In this document: one piece after another, positions 33,553 to 44,111 of the stretch
Layout of the letters: each line of letters opens with the position of its first letter
Numbering within the stretch: the first letter of the stretch is position 1
Origin: Trametes villosa
Lineage: Eukaryota; Basidiomycota; Agaricomycetes; Polyporales; Polyporaceae
Direction: 5' to 3'
DNA: 64,000 bases
NCBI GenBank assembly: GCA_002964805.2
Contig: PUDQ02000113.1
Span: 868,001-932,000 of the forward strand
Notes under the pieces: generated by a model
Told to the model about the DNA's origin: nothing
Seen by the model: only the letters and a program-made list of their open reading frames with translations
Databases searched by the model: none
Position numbers and translations under genes: made by a program

Positions 33553-34989
33553 TCAATCCTTGAGGACCATCCACTCCAAACTGCTACCATCCCAGTACTC
33601 ACTGCGAGGTAAATGACGTGAGTTCAACACCGCGACGGGAAAACAGGAGGCGTTCTTACGGGGGGAGGCGAAGGGGCGGATTTGACTCATAGCCCGCAGA
33701 CCACTCATGCGAGAGGGGAGCGGTGATTCCAGACGTGATAACGATAGGTACTCCGACGCGCAGGTCATTCCCGATTCCTGGGAACGGCACCTTCAACGAG
33801 AGCGCATACTGCCAAATTATTCAGCCTTCATGTGCGTGGCAGATGAAATTTAGGAGAGAATGAACCTACGTCGCACTGAATTGTCTCGGTGTTGAATGTA
33901 GGTGGGCAGTCTAGCTGGAACGACGAGCGGAACGTCGCACGCTGCACCCACGCACCCATCGTACCCGGCCCGACGTCTGATCCCTTCTTCTCGTCGCGGC
34001 TGTATTCCAGCGGAACCCACTCGCGCGGCGGAATGTCAGCTTCGAACACCGAAGCGGCAGCCCGCGCGAAGGCGACGACGTCCACAGGTGGCCTCTCTAC
34101 GCGTCCGTATCCCTGCGCCTCGATGCGCAGGAAACTCTTCAGCTTGAAGGACAGCTCCTCGTACGTGCTCGGCACGGCGGGGAACACGGGTTTGTCCGCG
34201 GGGAAGGCGTCGGCCTTGGCGCGGGTGAGGGGCGCGGAGATCGACTTGATTGCGATGTGGAACGGGATGGGAACGTGGAGCGGGAATGCATGAAATTTCG
34301 GAATAGAGAGCTGTACCAAGCGTCAGTAGTGCGTATGCGTATGATCCCGAGGACGCACTTGAACTTGGACGGTTGAGTAGTCGCCCCAGAGCCGGCGCCG
34401 GATCTTCGCCTCGTTTTCTACGATCGTCCACTCGACCGGTGGTCCTGTCGCTAGCATAGCGTTCAATTTCTCCCTGATAAGGACCCCAGACTGGTCCGGA
34501 GGGACAATCGCGAGCGGCACGCGAATGCGATAGTTGGAGTTGAGTGCCCCAGGCCGCGTGCCGACTGCGGAGACGGCGTATAAGATAGATCCCTGCCGAT
34601 TCAAGCCCCAGAATTTGAACGAAGGGGGCAGGTTGGGTGGAAGGTCGAAGCGGAAGGGAAATCGGAGTACGTCCGATCCCGGCGGAGGATAGGCGTCGCC
34701 GCGGCGCCAAAGAAGAGCATCTCCGCTGAAGAGAGGGATGTGCTTGATGTAGTCGGACTTGTCGCGAGTGATACACCTAATAGCGGAAGGTTGAGCAAGT
34801 GTGTAACAAAATGCGGAGACAAAATATGGCGTACGTTCGCGCGAGGCCCCGTAGCTTGACTTGCACGTCTTGGATGTCTTCCTCATGGAGCCCACGGAAA
34901 TTGATCTCGACCTCGCCTTCCAGCGGGCAGCCTGCGACATGGACAGTGCGAAAGAGTCGGATGGTGATAGGTGGGACGGACGGAGCCAT
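33553..34989 (-). CDS. Arrestin-like protein, tandem copy 5
   Basis: The start at 34989 gives MAPSVPPITIRLF; first block GCPLEGEVEINFRGLHEEDIQ. The second exon has LFSGDALLWRRGDAYPPPG, FPFRFDLPPNLPPSF and ILYAVSAVGTRPGAL, ending GDYSTVQVQ before GTGCGT. The C-domain exon: KFHAFPLHVPIPFHIAIKS, WVQRATFRSSFQLDCPPTF. The last intron joins LRLPP to EYWDGSSLEWMVLKD, giving PPEY; the tail has lost the acidic run of copies 1-3. TGA at 33553. A TATAAAAG lies about 95 bp upstream (35081-35088). With copy 4 it forms the more diverged half of the array, so the array probably grew by stepwise duplication. Confidence 0.83.
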
Positions 34990-36324
34990 AACGAGATGTC
35001 GAGGTAGGAGGCCTAGCGGTATGTCTAGTGGAACCTTGTATAGGTGATGGTTGACGAGGCGTTCGCGAGGCGCAGTATCTCTTTTATAATCGTTAGCGAA
35101 GCTGTGTGGAGTAGGGAGGGATGTCGGAACAAGGGGGCGGTACTCGGTAGTCCCGCTGCGAGGCCAGAGTGCGACATTATAGCGGGTTTACGTGAACCTT
35201 CGGACCTATGCCTTCTGACTATCCTTGTTGCGCCGCGCATTCGCATCGGAGGTATGAGGCGGGCAGGTTTGCCAAGGACGCTAAACTATGCGCTGTGAGG
35301 CCGAAAGCTGCGATTCTTGTTTGTGCGTCCGCGTATAGAGTACGTAGGCAGAGTGAGCTGCCAGAGCATGGAACGTTGGGTGGGTGCACTGCTCATGAGA
35401 GAGAAAGGCTTGGCGTTGATGGATCGTAGCGCTCTTCGACGGCTGTGCAGATGAGTATGTCATAGCCGCGGATGCGAATGCAGACGGGCGGCGTTACTGC
35501 CCACGGAGGCACAGGTACATTGGTCGAGACAATGACTGTACCTGTGCTAGCGCGGCGGTCGAGTGAACATGGTGGTAAGCTCGAAGTTCCTTGAAAAGTG
35601 TATAACTCAGTATAACTCCCGCACTTGCAGTGACGCTGGTGGCAATCGTGCCTTACCCTGTCAATATGTGGAGGAGGAACTCAGCTTGTATATGCAGCCA
35701 GTCGAGGAAAGAGCACCTCTAAGTAAGATTGAAAAGGTTGCAGCTGGCATATCCACACAGCGGGCGAATGCACGCCGACATGAAAGATTGTCGTTGGTGA
35801 TTCTCATATCATTGAACGGAAGCATACATATGCTCAGACACGTCTGGGGGTCTACTTGTGCAACAACGGGAAGTAACCAAAGTCGAGAGACACCGGAGGG
35901 CGAGACCCCAGAGCAGGCAAGTCTGTAGGTGGCAATGAAGTGAGCTCGAGATGGTTCCACAACCAAGGCGCGCCGTAATCAGCTCAGTGCTAGTGCAAAT
36001 ACGAAGCGAAGTTGTGAACAAGTTGAGGCAAAGGGGCCATGGGGGCCAGCGTTGTAAGCATGGTGGTCGGCGAGTTGTCGAGCGAGTCGCCAGAGTATAG
36101 AGCCGTCCGAGTACGAGAGCAAGCGGTTCCAGCTCGCTTTGGCGCCCATGGGCCTCTTCGGAACGCGGGCCGAGCACGCCAAATCGGGCTTGTCACTTAG
36201 GCTGTCACAGCTGTACAGTTCATTCCCACGGTGCTCCTGCGGCAGAATTTGAGGATAGCGTCGAGGACGGGGTGATCGACGACCGTAAACAGCCCTCAAG
36301 TCCTCAAGACATCCCTCAAAAAGC
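34990..36324. other. Intergenic between arrestin array and uL1 gene
   Basis: About 1.3 kb. The proximal part is the promoter of arrestin-like copy 5 (TATAAAAG minus, 35081-35088). The distal part, just before the ribosomal protein gene at 36325, should carry its promoter. Open frames in between have no recognisable product. Confidence 0.45.
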
Positions 36325-37260
36325 ATGAGGTACGTCGGCGTCGCCCTCGTCGTCGCGGTGGCTTGTGCTCACAGTATGCGTACAGCAACAGCAAGCTCTC
36401 AGTGTCAAGCGTGCGGGGCTCTATCAAGGAGCTCCTTGCCGAGGCGACCGGCGAGAAGAGACGCAACTTCGTCGAGACCGTCGAGCTCCAGATTGGTCTC
36501 AAGAACTACGACCCCCAGCGTGACAAGCGTTTCTCTGGCACTGTCAAGTGCGTGCGCTCCAGTTTACTCCGGCTGTGTCTCGCGTGCTGACGGCTTCGCC
36601 TGCGTAGGCTGCCCCATGTCCCCCGCCCCCGCATGTCGCTCTGCATTCTCGCCGATGCCGCCGACATCGATCGTGCCAAGCAGATCGACCTCGAGTACAT
36701 GTCCGTTGATGACTTGAAGAAGTGCGTCCACACGTTGCCCTGAGCGCGAGCATATTCCTGATGCATTCACCTCTTAGGCTCAACAAGAACAAGAAGCTCG
36801 TCAAGAAGCTCGCCAAGAAGTACGACGCTTTCCTTGCTTCCGAGGCCCTCATCAAGCAGATCCCCCGTCTGCTCGGCCCCGGTCTCTCGAAGGGTTCGTT
36901 CGCCTCTTGCGCTACCGGTCTACAGCGTCCTGACTTTTACCGCAGCTGGCAAGTTCCCCACGCCCGTCTCCCACGCCGAGGACCTCAACAACAAGATCAC
37001 CGAGGTCCGCTCGACGATCAAGTTCCAGCTGAAGAAGGTTCTCTGCCTGGGTGTCGCCGTCGGCCACGTCCAGATGACCGACGACCAGGTTCTTGCCAAC
37101 GTCATGCTGAGTACGTGGTTTCCATCTGGTTTGTAGGAATGACGCTCACCTCGTCCTCTCAGGCATCAACTTCCTCGTTTCGCTGCTCAAGAAGAACTGG
37201 CAGAACGTCAAGTCGCTCCACATCAAGTCGACGATGGGCAAGCCCATTCGTCTGTACTAG
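36325..37260 (+). CDS. RPL1: 60S ribosomal protein uL1 (L10a)
   Basis: Component of the L1 stalk of the large cytosolic ribosomal subunit, acting at the E site. The start codon is in a tiny first exon: ATG AG, an intron, then C, giving [17 protein letters not shown]. Further exons carry [37 protein letters not shown] (the conserved L1 core), [35 protein letters not shown], and finish [21 protein letters not shown] at 37260. Five introns, the first immediately after the start, as is common in fungal ribosomal protein genes. Codon use is strongly biased to C-ending codons, consistent with high expression. The protein is full length for the family (about 217 residues). Confidence 0.95.
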
Positions 37261-38371
37261 ACGCACTTTTCGTTCCTGCTTGATTCGCTCTTGCCGTTCC
37301 TCGTACCTTTGGAGCGGCTCCGGACGCGTCTTCCACGCACCACAGACGGGCGAACAGGGACAGGGGGTGGGCAGGGTTGGACACCTCGCGACGGGCAGGC
37401 TGCAATGCACAACATGAAGCCCCGCACGCTTGGACCAACGGCTTCGGAGAGGGCTGGGAGCCGATTGGGAGCTGATGCAGATTTCTGCTCGTGCTGCGAT
37501 GTCTTGACCTTGCCTCGTTCTCTCTTTCTCTTTCGTTCGTTTGTACGCTGTCCGGATGAGTGGTTGGGCCGGCTTGCTGGATATGCCGGGATGTATTATG
37601 GGCACATGCTTGTACGCGCTATGTAGCAATGACTTTCCATGACACGCATCTTCTCTCGTGTGCGCTCGCCGGTTTTCTCTCCGTACGTTGTCGATTTTTG
37701 GTTCCTATCGATGCAGGTAAGTGCTTCGCTCCTCGCTACTCTGAGCTCGTTGTCTAACCTCGCGACACGTAGGATGAACCAGTCCGATCTGCACGCCGTG
37801 TTAAGCTTACTGGCACACCACCACGAGAGTGGCTGTCGCAACCTTTGTCGTTGCTCAGTCGAGCAGGTATATGTGGGCATACCCTGCCGGCAGGATGATT
37901 CAGACCGACCAAGTTGTCGCATCAGACCACTACAACAGCCACGACCTTCGGGGGCTTTGTACATGATCTTCGGCGAGCTTGAGCGAGACCACCTTCTGCA
38001 GCATGGTCAGCACTACGCTGGTACGCCAATGACATTCTCATAACATACGGTTTTATACCTGACTGCCCTTCCACCAAAGATGTATGGCGAAATGCCTACT
38101 TTCAACCACAGCACAATCTTCAACACGCTCAACCTACTGCTGCATGTGGACGCCCGACACGCTCCCTCTAAATCTTCGTTGACAACCCTTCACGCGCGGT
38201 ACCCAAGCTCCGGGGTGATGCTGTCATCCCGCCCCGCGTTCAACTGCGATTTCGAGGTGCGTGAATGCGCGTCTATACGGACCAGCGGACAGAGAGTTCT
38301 CGATTGACATGTCGTAGGGTTGGAGTCCGGAATGTTCATGGAGGCTAGGCGCGACCAGTGCTTGACTCGCG
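37261..38371. other. Gene-free region between uL1 and terpene cyclase 1
   Basis: Includes the uL1 3' UTR and a segment (37772-37880) repeated with decay at 42818-42925. Continuous frames here (for example 37639-38043) have no family motif; I take them as relic or chance. Confidence 0.45.
37772..37880 (+). repeat. Diverged direct repeat, copy A
   Basis: Begins AGGATGAACCAGTCC, continues with ATCTGCACG and ends near GTATATGTG. A related segment in the same orientation is at 42818-42925 (roughly three quarters identical by eye). Each copy lies upstream of a cyclase gene or cyclase relic, so the repeat looks like part of an old segmental duplication rather than a mobile element. Confidence 0.6.
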
Positions 38372-38377
38372 TATAAA
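38372..38377 (+). promoter_or_regulatory. TATA box of terpene cyclase 1
   Basis: TATAAA 65 bp upstream of the ATG at 38437, the expected spacing for a fungal core promoter with a short leader. Confidence 0.6.
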
Positions 38378-38436
38378 GGCCCGCAGCCATAGGACGTAGG
38401 TCAAGCGTCGTCTCTCCTCCACATCGCTCGATCGAC

Positions 38437-39994
38437 ATGGCTTCTATCCACCGTTCATGCGACAATGTCGTGCTAGATCTCGCAGACCTCTTCCTCCACT
38501 CTCCTGCACCCACTCGTGATGTACTCGCGTCAACCGTGCAGCGGATGATGCGTACCCTGCCATTCTACGACTACGAGAAGGGGAACATCGGCGAAGAAGA
38601 ACTCTACGCTCTCCTCGAGACACATACCACCATCCACGCCTCTCACATCGCAAGCGCATTCCAAGCGTCTCGCGGCACCACAAAAGTCAGCGCAGAAACC
38701 CTCGAACTCATCCGCCACCTCAAACTCTCTACCCGTCTTCGCGTCTATGGCGTCTTGAACAGCTCCGCGACGGACTGGCAGCACCTCGGCGGTACGATCA
38801 CGTCGGACGTCTGGTCCACTTTCGCCGGGATCGTCGTCTCTGCTCACGCGGGAGAGCGGATGCCCAACCTCGCGTTCTTCCATCGTTTCCTTTCTCAGTA
38901 TAACCTGGACCCGACTCGGACCGTTTTCATCAGTGGCAATGTCGAACACCAGATCTCCGCCGCGTCTCTCGGGATAACCAGCATCCCGCTCACCTCCTGC
39001 GACGACCTCGCAGGTGTACTACGTGTGCTCACCCGCGATGCCGTAGCTGATGGGGAGTCCTATCTTCGCGCTCATGCTGGGTTCATGTGGTCGACGACGA
39101 ACACCGGAGTGGAGCTGCGGGAGAACTTTGCTCAGCTGCTCATGCTGGAGGTCACCGGTGACGCGAGTCTGGTTGATATGCCAACACCGGAGCGTAGGAT
39201 GCGGTTTTTCAGAGGTACGCCAGGAGGCGGCGTATCATGCAGAACCTGACTGACGCGCTGCAGGTGAGGGGGTCCTCACGACGAAAGACTTCCCTCCAGA
39301 TATCGACACGACTTCTATCGCCTGCACGGCCATGGGTAGCCGCTACTCCGACGATGAGAAGAATATCATCATGGACGAGATCGCCACACTGCGCAACGAG
39401 GACGGGATCACCCTCACATACTTCGATCCCGGCCGCCCGCGAATAGGTGCGTACTGTGTGGGTCGTGTATCCAGCGGATCTATCTCGTAGTTGACCACAT
39501 CGCGCCTGCGTAATGGTGCAGACCCCGTCGTATGCGTCAACGCGCTCACGCTCTTCCACTCGAATGGTCGCGGCGAGGAGCTCCCAGAAACGCTCGACTG
39601 GGTGCACAACGTTCTCCGCACTCGGGCCTACGCCTCGGGCACGCTGTACTACCACGGCGCCGACCCCTTCCTCTATTTCCTCTCTCGCCTGCTCGCCATC
39701 CCTCGGCCTCTACTCCTCCACCGGGGCCTCGCCGACCTCTTCAAGGAGCGCATCGCGGAACGGTTCGGGGAGCCGGGAGATGCGCTAGCGCTGTCCATGC
39801 GCATCCTTGCTGCGGCCTCTATAGGCTTGTGCGATCCCCGCAGTTACCACCGACTTCTAGCGATGCAGGAGGCGGATGGCGCGTGGCCGACAGGGTGGAT
39901 GTACAAATACGGAATGAGCGGCGTCTTGGTGGGTAACAAGGGTCTGACGACTGCCATGGCGGTCGCTGCGGTTCGCAAATTCCGGGGATGGTAG
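38437..39994 (+). CDS. HAD-like / class II terpene cyclase fusion (AstC-like), copy 1
   Basis: A 477-residue protein in three exons (38437-39214, 39264-39446, 39522-39994), all in frame with phase-1 introns. The N-terminal half is a haloacid-dehalogenase-like domain: motif I is VVLDLADLF, where paralogue 2 has FIFDLGDIL; later TVFISGNVEHQISAASLG corresponds to the HAD substrate/metal region. The C-terminal half is a terpene-synthase beta-like domain with the protonation motif DIDTTS (the DxDTT of class II cyclases) near residue 270, and the late motif GAWPTGWMYKYG. This architecture matches AstC of Aspergillus oryzae and related drimane synthases, which cyclise farnesyl diphosphate through DxDTT and remove phosphate with the HAD domain. 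A drimane-type sesquiterpene product is inferred. The Gly to Ala change in motif I may weaken phosphatase activity. Confidence 0.85.
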
Positions 39995-40220
39995 ATGATG
40001 AACATACAGGAGAACGCAGAATTCTTCCGTTTGTGTGCCATAATATATGCTACAATATACACGCGGCCTCCGCCACCATCCGCTCTGTATACTGCCCTCT
40101 GCCACTGCGTAGGCTCTCAACGTCGTCATGAAATCGCTCAGGATTGTTATCGGTACGACAGGAACTTGTGGTCGGACGGTCAGAAGGAGGATCACACGAA
40201 GTTTCCTTACACACCTGAGT

Positions 40221-42339
40221 CTACTCATCTTGCTCGCCGTCTGCAACGTCCTCTGAATCCTCCTCGCTATCTTCGCTCGGGTCGTATGGCACCGGAATGG
40301 GTCGGCTCTGGCTCCGATGATACATCTTCAGGATGTGCCGGCGAACCTCCTCGTTGCTCGGGTCGTAGTAGCCCTCTCCCTCGTCTTGGAAGATCCCGTC
40401 CCTGTCCGAGTCCCCTGCAGCAGACGAAACGTCGTCGTCGCTCGTCTCCACGTCCTCGCGTTCGCTCGGCTCGTACGTGCTGTCTTGGAGGTCGTCCTCG
40501 TCCTCCCGCTCCGTGAACATGCGCAGCGCCAGGTCGGGCGGGTCGTACAGGACGAAGCGGCCAGTCTGCACGACGCAAACGCGCAGGAACGAGTGCACGA
40601 TCCGCATGTCCGGCTGATCCTCCGGGATGAGTGACGGATGGCATGCGTGAGTGTAGAAGGCGGCTTGGGGGGCGACGATGCGGAAGGAGGAGAGCAGGGG
40701 CACTTTCGCGTCCTGTGCGAGCTCGACCTTCGCCAGGAGAGGGGACTTCCACTTCGGCAGCGCAAGAATGTCGATGTGGCGCAGCGTCGAGGATTGGACG
40801 TGCAGCGGTGGAATGTCATCCTGCCAGTCTGAAAACCACGTAGGAAACACGAGGTGTTCTATCTCCGGACAAGAGGCTGCGAGCTGCGAAAGGAAATCCC
40901 GCGCTTCCTCCATCGACATAGGCTCTTCGAGGTGCCACGATAGGTACTTGAGCCGTGCGCCGTGCTTTTGCAACCATTGTGTGGCATCAATGTCAAATCT
41001 GCGGCAGCCGACGACGGTGAGCGCCGACAATACTGGGAGGCTCCACTGTAGGACGTAGGTTTCGAGAGCGGAAGAAGTGGGGGCGATTTGCAAACATTCG
41101 AGTGACGGAAAGGCGACCGACGGGAGGGTCTCCGTGTCCCATTTCGTCCAGGAAAAGGGCCCGATGACGAGAGAGGTGATGCGTACCAGGGAGGAGAGGA
41201 GAGGGAAGACTTGCTTGAAACACACCTCGGCCGGAGCTAGGTGGAATTCTCCTGTTGGCGTACCCCACAGGCTAGGTGTGAGCTTGAGTGGAAACGGGCC
41301 CATATCGGACTTCACTTGGTCTAGAAACCGATAGTTGGGATCTTCTGAGTAACCGCTCAGGCTCGTAGCTTCGCGGGAGGAGAAGGATAGAAGGCGAGTA
41401 CACGAGCGCAAAACAAGCAGGAGGTCTTCGCGAACGACCTCGGAGAACCGAGGCAAGACGATGCAACCATGCAAATGAATACCGCGTACAAGGCGCGAGA
41501 GGTTCCCGAAAGGCGGCTCTTCGCGGAAAGTGCGAGCTAGAGCCGCGACTTGGCCAGCCCGTGTAAAGACGATGTTGGCATATAGGAGCTCGGTAGCAGG
41601 ACCATACCATGCTTTGCAAACCAGCGCGAGGGACTTCGCGGTACGGATAGTTTTGAGCCATGGCTGTCGTGGGCCCCATGCGACGGATGGGTCGCATCTG
41701 TATTCGATAGGCCACGTTTCCTCAAAGACGTTGAGGAGAATTTCGTGTGGTAGGTGGCTCCAGTCTGCCGTGTGTCCCGAGCGATGGCTCTATTCAAGAG
41801 AACCGTGCATCAGTGAAGAGCTCTAAATAGGAGTACAAGACAGCGAGAGTGCGCAGCATCTTACCAAAGCGGCGATGTCGAGACGGAGGCGAACCACTTC
41901 GGTAGAAAGTCGCGCACATCGCAATGTAATCTTCGCATTCTCCTTCTTGAGATCATCAAGCTCTCCTGCGTCGAGCCGCCTTTGGGTGAGCATGTTCTTC
42001 AAGTGCGCACATTCATCGATTCTGTCGACGAGTGCATACCATGATGGAGTCATCAGCATCGCTGACCGGCTTCTGGGATGAGCTGATTGCACGAAGTGGA
42101 CATCACCTGAGTTGACGCTCTGCGTCCCAGAGACGCTTTTCATGGCGTAGTTTGAGAACCTCCTTTGCAATGCTTTTCACAGATCGCTTGAAGAATTCTC
42201 CCATTCTTCCCGGTGGTGGAGGCTGGTCCATTGGCATGGCTACCAGGGACTCTGAATGCCAAGTCCCAACTGAAGGCGGGTTGATCGGCCGACGCGAGAT
42301 GATACCTTCGAACCCAGTAGGAACCAGTGTCCGAGTCAA
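40221..42339 (-). CDS. F-box protein with N-terminal coiled coil and acidic C-terminus
   Basis: Multi-exon gene between the cyclases. Exon 1 (to about 42110) has GEFFKRSVKSIAKEVLKLRHEKR, and exon 2 (about 42060-41865) a heptad-like segment (AHLKNMLTQRRLDAGELDDLKKEN, AKITLRCARLSTEVVRLRL), together a probable coiled coil. Exon 3 holds the F-box: LPHEILLNVFEETWP and TAKSLALVCKAWYGPATELLY. The last exon (from about 41480) adds leucine-rich segments (LSALTVVGCRRFDID, LKYLSWHLEEP) and a strongly acidic tail (DDLQDS, ETSDDDVSS, DSEEDSEDVADGEQDE), TAG at 40221. F-box proteins recruit substrates to SCF ligases through Skp1. The start is uncertain: ATG at 42339 or in-frame ATG at 42237. No link with terpene metabolism is implied by sequence. 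Confidence 0.7.
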
Positions 42340-42817
42340 GTACTTGCAGATGTAGTGATTCTGAAGTGCAGATACAAGGTAGGAGGAGCGAACTTGCTCG
42401 CGATTGACACCAGTACGTAGAGCGTGATGTTAACGTCGTCGACGGCGTAGATTTCGATTATGATTGAGATATCGCGCGTGGTTCCATGTGGTCGTGGCGC
42501 GTCCAACACGCAGAGTTGCGGCCTGGCACGGGACGGAGCGGAGCTTCGGTCCGTTCGCATGGGGCAGACTCCAGCCTGAGCATGCCTTTGCGGCTTCTTG
42601 CTATCTGACTCGGTTGGACAGTCGAGAAATCCAGCCGTCGAGAGTGACAAACGAGGGGTTCTGGTTGTCCTGTACAGTAGCGTCGTGGTACAGAGGCAAA
42701 CAGATAGTGTACAGAAACGGAACCGGACGCGATACTGAACGCTTCGGCAAGCCCCGGCGAGCAGGCGCTCGCTCGCTCAAATCCAAAATCCAACAACATC
42801 CTGCCAGCAGTTTACAG
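42340..42817. other. Upstream region of the F-box gene
   Basis: About 480 bp with no recognisable gene; presumably the F-box promoter. A long plus-strand frame running 42464-43276 crosses the cyclase relic and is not a credible gene. Confidence 0.45.
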
Positions 42818-42925
42818 GATGAACCAGTCCAATCTGCACGAAACGCTTTCACTAGCGCCTCGATACGAGAATCGCTATCGTATCTTCTGTTGCCTTGCAG
42901 TGGAGTAGGTATGTGTAGCTTACAC
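42818..42925 (+). repeat. Diverged direct repeat, copy B
   Basis: Second copy of the segment at 37772-37880, same orientation, opening AGGATGAACCAGTCC and ending near GTATGTGTA. It precedes the decayed cyclase copy by about 140 bp. Confidence 0.6.
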
Positions 42926-43059
42926 CGTTGTCACCTTCAAATGCCGACCTGCCGCCTGGGGCTTACTCAGACCCTAGGCTTTACCCCCCTACTACCCTCT
43001 GACAGTCTTGTGCATCCACGCTTGCGTTCCGAGTACGCAGTACTACCACAGTGTCGATC

Positions 43060-43380
43060 TCAAAAGACTTACTCCTCGCCTGTTCGCCGTCTTTCCAACC
43101 CTCCGCCTCCAATAGACCTCACCGAACTTCTCAAGGAGCCGATCGGAGAACAATTCAGAGAGCCAAGAAACGTGCTTGTGCCGTCACAGTGCACGTCCTT
43201 GCCAAAGGTTCGGTCGCCGTGGCTACGGTCATCTACGGAGGGCAAACGGCGAGCGGCCCACAGGGTGGATGTATAATCACGGCTTGAGCTTGGGCGGCAA
43301 GTTGGTAACTAACATAGGGCTCACGGCCGCGCATGGAATCGCTGCGCTCTGTTCAGTTAGAGGGCTGCAAGGTATGTACT
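43060..43380 (+). pseudogene. Decayed third HAD/terpene cyclase copy, C-terminal relic
   Basis: Two frames carry pieces matching the C-terminal cyclase domain of the flanking intact genes. One frame gives DLTELLKEPIGEQFREP (compare DLFKERIAERFGEP). A different frame, about 100 bp on, gives GERPTGWMYNHG, LVTNIGLTAAHGIAAL (compare GAWPTGWMYKYG, LVGNKGLTTAMAVAAV). The frameshift between them, the missing DxDTT region and the missing HAD domain show a dead copy. It lies between the two functional paralogues in the same orientation, so the locus once had at least three tandem cyclases. Confidence 0.75.
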
Positions 43381-44111
43381 CAATTGACCTAATCGTGTTC
43401 AGGTCTGTGATGCTTCTTCGCTGGTGGTCTAGTGTTCGTGGCAGGTGTCGGCTATGCCCTCCCCGACTTCGTTGTGCAATTGTGAGCCTTCCAACCTTGG
43501 CGGTTATCTGTCTAGCGGGCACAAGATGGAAATGCTATATCGGCCTCCAGCCCCCTCGAGCATCAACTCTTTTTTCACTAGCGCCTCACTCGTATGGGCA
43601 GAAGCAAAGTTGCTGCAAATGAACTGATGACATGCTGTCCATAGTGGCAATGGGGGTTCCACGCTGTACCACGATACAATACTCAAACCGTCGCGTGAGC
43701 ACCGGTGAGACGCCACCGTCGTACCTAACTGTCAATGAAGCTAACTGAGAACCTCTCGCTCGTCGGGGATAACGTCGCTGCCTCAGTATCGACGGCGGCC
43801 CGAGCGCACGCCACAGGTTTCTCGTAATCCGTCGTGAGGGGTCCGGCATTACCAGAAAGGTGGGTGCAATCCTGCACGCATATGGTAGCTTATCTCTACT
43901 AGCGTAATTATGCTTCCTTTCCGGCAGTTTTATGTGCAGGCCATAGCTTCAAATGTGGTCGGGGTTCGGTATGAGCGCCAGAAATCGAGAGAATCACCGA
44001 AGACATGTCCCTGGACAGTGAAAGTCTCGGAGCCTCATTTATACTCGTCGACCCAGGATCCCAAGTACCCCAATCATCCCACTCACCAGCCACTAAAACT
44101 CCCTCACTGCC
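43381..44111. other. Upstream region of terpene cyclase 2
   Basis: About 730 bp without a gene. An AT-rich TTATAC at about 44040-44045, some 70 bp before the ATG, is a weak TATA candidate for cyclase 2. Confidence 0.4.

Noticed and set aside
42464..43276. 270-codon plus-strand frame upstream of cyclase 2
   Set aside because: Crosses the repeat and only one of two frames of the cyclase relic, so it is a chance frame over decayed DNA.
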